A stretch of 10,431 bases of DNA from Propionibacterium sp. (GTDB lineage: Bacteria > Actinomycetota > Actinomycetes > Propionibacteriales > Propionibacteriaceae). A program made the position numbers and the translations under genes. Under the pieces are notes generated by a model. The model searched no databases, was not told the origin of the DNA, and was given only the letters and a program-made list of their open reading frames with translations. The stretch covers positions 1 through 10,431 of the forward strand of contig JAAYAO010000129.1 of assembly GCA_012719335.1 (NCBI GenBank). The letters run 5' to 3'. Position 1 is the first letter of the stretch. The number at the start of each line of letters is the position of its first letter. Below are positions 4,631 through 10,431 of the stretch, one piece after another.

Positions 4631-5896
4631 TCAGTCCAGGTCGACGAGTTTGTCGTTGCCGGAGGTGACGATCGGCTTGAGCGACTCCGACTTCTTGGAC
4701 GCCCCGACGACCGCGGCGCCGATCGCGGTGGTCAGCGGGATGGCGAGCACCAGGCCGATCGAGCCGACCAGGGTGCGCAGGATCTCGACGGCGAATTCCT
4801 CCGATTCGATCACCTGCAGCAGCGGCCGGTTGTAGATCGAGATCAGCAGCAGCACCGACAGGCTGGCACCGGCGGTGGCGAACACCAGGGTGTACACCGA
4901 CGAGGCGATGTGGTCACGGCCGATCCGCATCGCCCGACGGAAGATGTTGCCGCCCTCGGGATCGGTTTCGGCGAGCTCCCAGACCGCGGACGCCTGGGTG
5001 ATCGTCACGTCGTTCAGTGCACCCAACCCGGCCAGGATCATGCCGCAGATCACCACCGAGGTGAGCTGCATGTCGGGGGCCGAGGCGAGCAGCACGAAAT
5101 CGTCCTCACCACTGACACCGGTCAGGTGCCCCCACGAGGTCGCCACCCAGCCGAGCAACGCCGACAACCCCAGGCCGAAGAGGGTGCCGACCAGTGCGGT
5201 GGTCGTTCTGGTGCTGAACCCATGGGCGGCGTACAGCACCACGAACATGATCGCCGACGAGCCGATCAGGCCGACCAGAATCGGATTCGCCCCGGAGATC
5301 AGGGCCGGGAACATGAACTTCACCATGATGAAGCCGGCGAACCCCAACCCGATCATCGAGATGAAGCCCCGCAGCCGGGCGACCGCGACAACGGCCACCA
5401 TGAAGGCCAGACCGTAGATGATCAGCGGAATCGAGCGGGAGAAGTCGGAGAACTGGTAGGAGGCCGGCCCACCCTCGACCGGGATCCGGAAGATGCGCAC
5501 CTTCTGGTCGACCTCGGCACCCGATTGATAGTGCGCCGCGGTCAACTGCAACTGCACCTGCTCGCCGGTTTCGGGCCCGCTGGTCACCTCGACGGTCAGG
5601 TCGGCGCAGGGCGCTTCCCGGCTGCCCGAGCCACCGCCCTCCACCCCCGAACAGTCGACCTCGGCGACCCCGACGATCCGTCCGTCCTCGATGGTGACGC
5701 CGTCGACGGTGTAGGCGGACGCCTCCTGCTGGATGTGTTCCTCGACGTTGCCGGGCCACATCACGATCAGCCCGACCAAGGTCCACACCCCGATCGGAAT
5801 CAGGATCACCATCATGATCCGCAGGGCCTTGCGCTGCCGGGCGAGGGTTTCCTCGCTCAGCTCGCCCTTCGGAATATGTGAATGTGAATGAGCCAT
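4631..5896 (-). CDS. YibE/F-family polytopic membrane protein
   Basis: A 421-aa protein, the last gene of the minus-strand operon. It begins with a His-rich cytoplasmic tail (MAHSHSHIPKG), seen in many actinobacterial YibE/F proteins. One membrane helix follows at about 26-47, then an extracytoplasmic domain of about 100 residues (50-155) with two cysteines (C82, C97) flanking a Gly/Ser-rich loop. Seven further helices lie near 156-173, 179-200, 206-224, 233-254, 278-296, 332-355 and 371-399. The segments MFVVLYAAHGFSTRTTTALV, DDFVLLAS, LAGLGALNDVTITQASAVWE and GRDHIASSVYTLVFATAG are the characteristic YibE/F core. The family is inferred to be a transporter or permease-like, but no substrate is established. 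The start at 5896 has GAGG about 9 nt upstream, and the gene begins 45 bp after the sensor kinase stop, so it may be under control of that kinase. Confidence 0.88.
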   Translation of the reverse strand: MAHSHSHIPKGELSEETLARQRKALRIMMVILIPIGVWTLVGLIVMWPGNVEEHIQQEASAYTVDGVTIEDGRIVGVAEVDCSGVEGGGSGSREAPCADLTVEVTSGPETGEQVQLQLTAAHYQSGAEVDQKVRIFRIPVEGGPASYQFSDFSRSIPLIIYGLAFMVAVVAVARLRGFISMIGLGFAGFIMVKFMFPALISGANPILVGLIGSSAIMFVVLYAAHGFSTRTTTALVGTLFGLGLSALLGWVATSWGHLTGVSGEDDFVLLASAPDMQLTSVVICGMILAGLGALNDVTITQASAVWELAETDPEGGNIFRRAMRIGRDHIASSVYTLVFATAGASLSVLLLISIYNRPLLQVIESEEFAVEILRTLVGSIGLVLAIPLTTAIGAAVVGASKKSESLKPIVTSGNDKLVDLD

Positions 5897-5941
5897 CGGT
5901 TAAGCCTCGGTCTCGACTTCGGGGATGCAGACACGCTACCC

Positions 5942-7362
5942 CTACCCGAGAGTTGTGTCGTCGGCTGCCTCGAGTTGGTGCGGCAACTCCATCGAGAACT
6001 CCGCCCCACCCTCGGGCCGGTTCCGGGCCCGCACGGTGCCGCCGTGGCGGGCCACGGTCTGGGCGACGATCGACAGACCCAACCCGGTGCCGGGGGTGTT
6101 GCGGGCGGTTTCGGCCCGGAAGAAACGGTCGAAGACCTTGGTCAGATCGTCCTCGGGGATGCCCGGCCCGTCGTCGCACACGCACAGCCGGCCGTCCCGC
6201 AGTTGCACGCAGATGGTGCCGCCCTCGGGGCTGAACTTCACCGCATTGTCGAGCAGGTTCAACACCGCCCGCTCCAGCGAGTCGGGCTCGCCCATCAGCC
6301 GGTAGGGCTCGAGGGACACGTTGAAGTTCAGCCCGGGCCCGCGCAGCCGCACCCGGTCGAGGGCTTGTTCGACCACGTCGGCCAGGTCGATCGGTTCGGG
6401 TTCGGGGGCCATCCCGTCCTCGCGGGTGAGCAGCACCAGGTCGCCGATCAGTGAGGTGAACTCGGCCAACTGGGCGGCGATGTCCTTGAGGATCTCCCCG
6501 CGGGCACCCTCGGGCAGCATCCCGGCTTTCTCGTCGGCGACCAGCAGTTCGATGTTGGTGCGCAGGCTGGTCAGCGGGGTGCGCAGCTCGTGGCCGGCGT
6601 CGGCGATCAGTTGCCGTTGCCGGTCGCGGGAGTCGGCCAGGGTGCGCAACATGGTGTTGAACGAATGGGTCAGCGAGCCGAGCTCGTCCTGATCGCGGAC
6701 GGTGATCGGACGCAGGTCGTCGGTCTCGGTCACCCGGGCCACCGCGGCCGACAACCTCCGCAACGGACGCAGGCTGGAGCGCGCCACCCGGTTACCGATG
6801 ATGCTGGCCGCCGAAATACCGATCAGCCAGGACACGAAGAGCACCACCAGCAGGGTGCGCAGAATGCTGTCGTAGGGGGCGAGCGGGCGGCCGACGACCA
6901 GCGCGTAACGGCCGTCCAGACCGTCCAGCGGGACGGCGGCGATGCGTTGTCGCTCACCGGTGACGGTGAAGCCGCTGCGGGTGGACGAGCCGGCCTGCAG
7001 GCGGGCGATCGCGATGTCCTCGTCGCTGATCATCAGTTCGCCGGCCGGCCCGGAGGAGGACAGTGCGACCGAACCATCGGCCCGCACCAGCGAGACCAGC
7101 ACGTTGATGCTGCGCACGTTGTCCTTGCGCAGCCCGCCCATCGTCCGGTAGTCCTCGACGATCGGTGCGGCGGCCTGGTTCGCCGCCTGCAGCAACTCCC
7201 GGTCGAGCTGTTGGTAGATCGCGATTCGGGCAACGACGTATCCGGCGATGGCGGTGATCGCCACCGCCGCCATCACGGCGACCGCGGTGAGTTGAAAGAC
7301 CCGGCGTTGCAGCGGCGCTGTGCTACCCCGGTTGCGCCGGCGCTCACCCGCCGGGCGGTTGA

Positions 7363-7366
<4 letters not shown>
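5942..7366 (-). CDS. MprB-like two-component sensor histidine kinase
   Basis: A 474-aa membrane kinase. Helices at about 26-48 and 170-192 enclose an extracytoplasmic sensor region of about 120 residues ([20 protein letters not shown] to [13 protein letters not shown]). A HAMP linker follows (190-245; [20 protein letters not shown]), then the dimerisation helix with phospho-acceptor H259 in [20 protein letters not shown]. The ATPase domain has the N box [11 protein letters not shown] (N374), G1 DDGPGIP, F box FDRFFRAE and G2 GTGLGLSIV; all key residues are intact. The architecture and H-box match MprB of mycobacteria, an envelope-stress sensor, although the sensed signal here is unknown. It overlaps the response regulator gene by 4 bp (ATGA), indicating translational coupling. 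The mycobacterial neighbour pepD is absent and a YibE/F gene takes its place. Confidence 0.93.
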
Positions 7367-8058
<692 letters not shown>

Positions 8059-8067
8059 ACCCGAACC

Positions 8068-8574
8068 CTAATCTCGTGTTGTGGCGTCGTCGTCGCCGGC
8101 GGCGGCGCGTTGCCTGAGAAGATCATCAACATGGGCCATGATGCCCGGCATCGCCGCCTCCAGGGCGGCAAGAGTGTCGTCGAAGCCCGCTTCCTCGCCG
8201 TACCACGGATCCGGCACGCCGGAGCCCGGTTCGGCTTGCGGGTCGAAGTCGGTGAGCAGCGCCAGTTTGTCGTCGTCGGCCCCCAGCTTGCGCAGGTGGA
8301 CGAGGTGGCGGTTCTCCATCGCGATCAGCAGGTCGGCATCGAGGTCGTCGGGGGTGACCTGCCGGGACACGTGGTCGACGCAGCGGTAACCGGAGCGTTC
8401 GAGGCGGCGGGCGGCGCGGAAGTCCATCCCGGCGCCCTGGTTCTCACGGGTGACGGCCACCGACGACCATTCGACCGGCCGATCACCGGCGTGACGTTCG
8501 GCGATCCGTTCGGCCATCGGGGAGCGGCAGATGTTGCCGAGGCAGACGAAGACCACCTTGACCGGGGCCGTCAT
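8068..8574 (-). CDS. Low-molecular-weight protein tyrosine phosphatase
   Basis: A 168-aa cytoplasmic phosphatase of the LMW-PTP family. The P-loop C11-L-G-N-I-C-R17-S18 (CX5RS) lies near the N-terminus in VVFVCLGNICRSPMAERIAE, and the general acid aspartate D122 is in VPDPWYG with the aromatic pair W124-Y125. AGMDFRAARRLERSGYRCVD, VTPDDLDADLLIAMENRHLV and LLTDFDP fill the conserved positions. The last approximately ten residues are an acidic, disordered tail. Such enzymes remove phosphate from protein tyrosines and in some actinobacteria are secreted or paired with tyrosine kinases; no kinase of that kind is in view. The start overlaps the preceding membrane-protein gene by 4 bp (ATGA), indicating coupling. 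Why it sits with a two-component system is unresolved. Confidence 0.93.
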   Translation of the reverse strand: MTAPVKVVFVCLGNICRSPMAERIAERHAGDRPVEWSSVAVTRENQGAGMDFRAARRLERSGYRCVDHVSRQVTPDDLDADLLIAMENRHLVHLRKLGADDDKLALLTDFDPQAEPGSGVPDPWYGEEAGFDDTLAALEAAMPGIMAHVDDLLRQRAAAGDDDATTRD

Positions 8575-8963
8575 CGGCGCGCCTTCTTCTTGTCGTCACC
8601 GAACACCTTGAGCGCCACCATCGACACCAGGGACACCACGACCGAGCCTCCAATAGCGTTGAGCAGGTCCTCGACGTGCCAGCTTACGCCAAGGACGCCG
8701 GCCAGCCAGGAGGTCAGCAGCATCACCACGGCGTTCACGATCAGCAGGAACAGACCCAGGGTGAGCAGGATCAGCGGCAGGCTGAGCAGCTTCAGGACGG
8801 GTTTGGCCAGAGCGGTGACCAGGGTGAAGATCACCGCCACCAGGGCCAGGGTGATGGCTTGTTCGGTCAGGGTTCCGTCGGCCATCGTGATGCCGGGCAG
8901 CAGCCAGGTGGCGGCGGCGAGGCCCAGCAGGGCGGCCAGGTAACGCGCGATCATGTCACCCAT
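8571..8963 (-). CDS. Phage-holin-4-like (mycobacterial four-helix) membrane protein
   Basis: A 130-aa hydrophobic protein, the first gene of the operon. It has four predicted helices: IARYLAALLGLAAATWLL, ITLALVAVIFTLVTALA, LLSLPLILLTLGLFLLIVNA (running on through VVMLL) and NAIGGSVVVSLVSMVALKVF. Between the second and third is the signature VTALAKPVLKLLSLPLILLT, and after the third SWLAG. The tail is basic (DDKKKARR). This pattern fits the holin-like family (Pfam Phage_holin_4_2), which is common in chromosomes and generally not phage-derived; its function is unknown. Starts at 8963, ATG 8954 or GTG 8978 are all possible; 8963 is a compromise, and 8954 places the helix at residue 2. No strong ribosome-binding site distinguishes them. 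Confidence 0.8.
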   Translation of the reverse strand: MGDMIARYLAALLGLAAATWLLPGITMADGTLTEQAITLALVAVIFTLVTALAKPVLKLLSLPLILLTLGLFLLIVNAVVMLLTSWLAGVLGVSWHVEDLLNAIGGSVVVSLVSMVALKVFGDDKKKARR

Positions 8964-9095
8964 CGTGCCCGGGCCCACCGACAGTCACATCGGGGGTCAC
9001 CCCGAGCGCACCCGGGGGTTGCCCATGGCCCGGCACGTCGGTCGAGCCCGGGCACGTCGGTTGAGCCCGGAACCGGGGCACGATGCTTCTATGTT
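8964..9095. promoter_or_regulatory. Gap that should hold the operon promoter
   Basis: About 130 bases separate the holin-like gene from the transposase stop. TCGGGG (8990-8995) and CCCCGA (9000-9005) form a perfect 6-bp stem around GTCA. No convincing -35/-10 pair is visible on the minus strand, so the operon promoter is not located. The IS insertion may have shortened or altered the original upstream region. Confidence 0.25.
9032..9069. repeat. Tandem 19-bp repeat beside the IS
   Basis: GGCACGTCGGTCGAGCCCG (9032-9050) is followed directly by GGCACGTCGGTTGAGCCCG (9051-9069), 18 of 19 identical. CACGTCGGTTGAGC also occurs at 28-41, at the edge of the R2 copy, so this appears to be a degenerate R2-type unit. 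Confidence 0.75.
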
Positions 9096-9101
9096 TGTCA
9101 A
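9096..9101 (-). promoter_or_regulatory. TTGACA -35-like element in the IS end
   Basis: A perfect TTGACA on the minus strand spans the transposase stop codon. No -10 is found at 16-18 bp, so it is unlikely to drive the neighbouring operon. In characterised IS110 elements a promoter is formed when the two ends join in the circular intermediate; an end-located -35 facing outward fits that arrangement. Confidence 0.35.
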
Positions 9102-10192
9102 GCGGCGATGAGCATGGGTTCGGGTTGGTTGTGTGGGGTGTTGCTTGCCGCGGGGTGGGCTTGGTTCAGGGTTCGCCAGATAGTGCGGGCGAGATAGGTT
9201 TTCAGGGCTCGGTAAGCGCGTTTCTTGTTCTTGCCGTCGGGGCAGCGTCGGGTGATGTAGTCCTGGGTTTCGGGGAGCCGGCAGCGGCTGATCATGATGG
9301 AGTGCAGGGCCCGGTTGAGGCGTCTGTCGCCGCCGCGGTTGAGTCGGTGGGCGTGGGTGTTACCGGAGTGGACCGGGATCGGGCTGGTCCCGGCGATCGC
9401 GGCGAATGCCGCGGCGGTACGGATCCGGCCGGGGTGGGACCACACGGTGTAGATGATCGCGGCGTTGATGATCCCGACCCCGAACAGTGTGAGGAGTTCG
9501 GGGACGTGGCGGGTGACGAACCCGCGGAGGTGTTTCTCGTTGGTCTTGAGCTGGTGGTCGATGGTGCCGATCTCGCGGGCGTAGTCGATCGCGAGGGTGC
9601 GGATCGTGGCCATGTGGTCGGGTTCGTGACGGGCCCGCCAGGCCGCGATTTGGCGGATCGTGGCCCGGCTCAGCCCGTGTCGGGCGTCGATGCCCAGGTC
9701 GTGGACCCGCAGCAGAGCGAGTAGGGCGTTGAGGGTCGCGGTGCGGGCGGTGGTGAGTTGATCGCGGCGGGTCAGGAGTGCTTGGACCGCGGCCCGGTCC
9801 CCGTCGGCACGGCGATCACGCAGCGCGGTGAGGGGTTGGGCCGCGGTGGTGCGCGCAGCCAGGATCGCGTCGGCGGGGTCGGTTTTGCCGGTGCCGCGGA
9901 TCCGGGCCACCGAGGGGGTGGGGGCCTCGACCACCCGGTATCCCGCCGCGGACGCGGCCCGGGCCAGACCGGCGCCGTAGGAGCCGGTGCCCTCGGCACT
10001 GATCACCACCGACTGGTCCCCGGTGTGGTGGGTGATCCAGGCCAGGGCCCGGGTGATCCCGGTGATCGTGGTCGGCAACGTGATCTGGGCCACCACCGCG
10101 CCGGTCGCGGTGCTGATCACCCCATAGGAATGGGTACGGGCGTGGGTATCGACCCCCACGACGAACCTGTACGCATCTGCCACGATGGTCAT
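9098..10192 (-). CDS. IS110-family DEDD transposase
   Basis: A 364-aa transposase (recombinase). The N-terminal RuvC-like domain carries D15 in VVGVDTHARTHSYGV, E68 in ISAEGTGSYG, and D105 with D108 in GTGKTDPADAILAART, giving the DEDD set. A helical linker (about 120-225) precedes the C-terminal Tnp domain: PELLTLFGVGIINAAIIYTV, then AAAFAAIAGTSPIPVHSGNT with the putative catalytic serine S276 in HSGN, then RLNRGGDRRLNRALHSIMIS. The frame is intact, so the element may be active. The start ATG 10192 has AGGAG 9 nt upstream; a longer frame to 10285 is not family-like. The short 3' sequence after the stop and the longer upstream region match the IS110 (rather than IS1111) subgroup, in which the guide RNA is encoded upstream of the gene. 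Confidence 0.95.
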   Translation of the reverse strand: MTIVADAYRFVVGVDTHARTHSYGVISTATGAVVAQITLPTTITGITRALAWITHHTGDQSVVISAEGTGSYGAGLARAASAAGYRVVEAPTPSVARIRGTGKTDPADAILAARTTAAQPLTALRDRRADGDRAAVQALLTRRDQLTTARTATLNALLALLRVHDLGIDARHGLSRATIRQIAAWRARHEPDHMATIRTLAIDYAREIGTIDHQLKTNEKHLRGFVTRHVPELLTLFGVGIINAAIIYTVWSHPGRIRTAAAFAAIAGTSPIPVHSGNTHAHRLNRGGDRRLNRALHSIMISRCRLPETQDYITRRCPDGKNKKRAYRALKTYLARTIWRTLNQAHPAASNTPHNQPEPMLIAA

Positions 10193-10204
10193 GGCGTTGT
10201 TCTC

Positions 10205-10365
10205 CTGTTCTGGTGGACGAACGGCGTCAGCCGGTGTCGGCCCGGGACAGCGGAAACACCACGAGGCAGGACTGTAATGAGTCACACCCCCTCTGCGGGG
10301 GTGGACAGGCTTCTGATCAAGCCACCGTGGTGGGTGCCCAGGGCCGGCACCGGCACCCCATCGAT
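10205..10365 (-). ncRNA. Candidate IS110 bridge RNA
   Basis: Upstream of the transposase start, on the same strand, is a non-coding stretch with several stems: CACCCCC/GGGGGTG (10285-10291 and 10297-10303, 5-nt loop), GGGTGCC/GGCACCC (10332-10338 and 10352-10358, 13-nt loop, with an alternative inner pairing), and GGTGT/ACACC (10233-10237 and 10256-10260). IS110-group elements encode a structured bridge RNA of roughly this size at this position, whose internal loops pair with donor and target DNA. The RNA's ends and loop pairings cannot be assigned from the sequence alone, so this is a positional and structural inference. Confidence 0.4.
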
Positions 10366-10389
10366 AAACCCTCAGATCGCGTCCAAGAC

Positions 10390-10402
10390 ACCCCGCAGGG
10401 GT
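10390..10402. repeat. Short hairpin near the window edge
   Basis: ACCCC (10390-10394) and GGGGT (10398-10402) form a 5-bp stem around GCA. It is either the 5' stem-loop of the IS upstream end or part of the flanking DNA, depending on where the IS ends. Confidence 0.4.
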
Positions 10403-10431
10403 CAGTCGGTTGACGAGAAAGATCCATCAAC

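Larger units (their letters stand above)
9075..10375 (-). mobile_element. IS110-family insertion sequence (approximate ends)
   Basis: Contains a full-length DEDD transposase gene (9098-10192) and a hairpin-rich upstream non-coding end, the typical IS110 arrangement. This family has no long terminal inverted repeats and often makes no target duplication, so the ends cannot be fixed from one copy. The transposase-downstream end is guessed to be just past TTGACAAACATAGAAGCATC (minus strand, ending near 9082), and the upstream end to lie between about 10360 and the window edge. GTCGGTTGA occurs on both sides (9057-9065 and 10405-10413) and may reflect the target or be coincidence. Confidence 0.6.

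Noticed and set aside
4550..5881. Long open frame on the plus strand opposite the YibE/F gene
   Set aside because: Its product is a low-complexity Asp/Gln/His/Arg-rich string without family features. It is the antisense of a well-supported membrane protein in GC-rich DNA.
9082..9101. IS-borne promoter driving the downstream phosphatase/MprAB operon
   Set aside because: TTGACA is present but the sequence 16-18 bp downstream on the minus strand is GC-only (CCCCGG), with no -10 resemblance.

Overview
The window looks like a high-GC actinobacterial chromosome segment. Dense GC-rich coding, GTG starts, weak or absent Shine-Dalgarno sites with xAxxxT -10 boxes placed for leaderless transcription, an MprAB-type two-component pair, an actinobacterial YibE/F protein with a His-rich N-terminus, and an AbiEi-like/DUF559 protein all point that way. 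The style of the intergenic repeats suggests Propionibacteriales or relatives, but this placement is inference.

Layout: 1-383 is non-coding and repeat-bearing. 384-1241 (+) is an AbiEi-like winged-helix/DUF559 nuclease-fold protein, and its 3' end overlaps the convergent 1173-1676 (-) DUF3592-type membrane protein. 1677-2713 is a kilobase without a credible gene. It is filled with two families of short interspersed repeats (R1, exactly 75 bp with inverted ends, and R2, about 35 bp), followed by a cluster of three palindromes in front of a nucleoside deaminase gene (2714-3202, +). The 3' end of the deaminase gene is tandemly duplicated as a 96-bp unit. A divergent pair follows: a YceI-family protein (3400-3936, -) and an NTF2/SnoaL-like protein (4036-4473, +). 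A hairpin at 4583-4617 separates the latter from the next, convergent operon.

The largest unit is a five-gene minus-strand operon read from about 8963 down to 4631: a small four-helix holin-like membrane protein, a low-molecular-weight protein tyrosine phosphatase, an MprA-like response regulator, an MprB-like sensor kinase and a YibE/F-family polytopic membrane protein. Two junctions overlap by 4 bp (ATGA) and the other gaps are 9 and 45 bp, so the genes are probably co-transcribed. The combination suggests envelope sensing and signalling, although the roles of the first and last genes are unknown.

The right end, from about 9075, is an IS110-family insertion sequence with a complete 364-aa DEDD transposase. 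The roughly 240 bases upstream of its gene are rich in hairpins, and by analogy with characterised IS110 elements they are the place to look for a bridge RNA. The element sits next to a tandem 19-bp repeat that shares sequence with the R2 repeat at the far left of the window.

The most notable non-genic structure is the R1/R2 repeat system. Four R1 copies, all exactly 75 bp, are present, three of them followed by an R2 unit. The leftmost R1-R2 cassette is inverted relative to the others, so that the AbiEi-like/DUF559 and DUF3592 genes lie between inverted copies.
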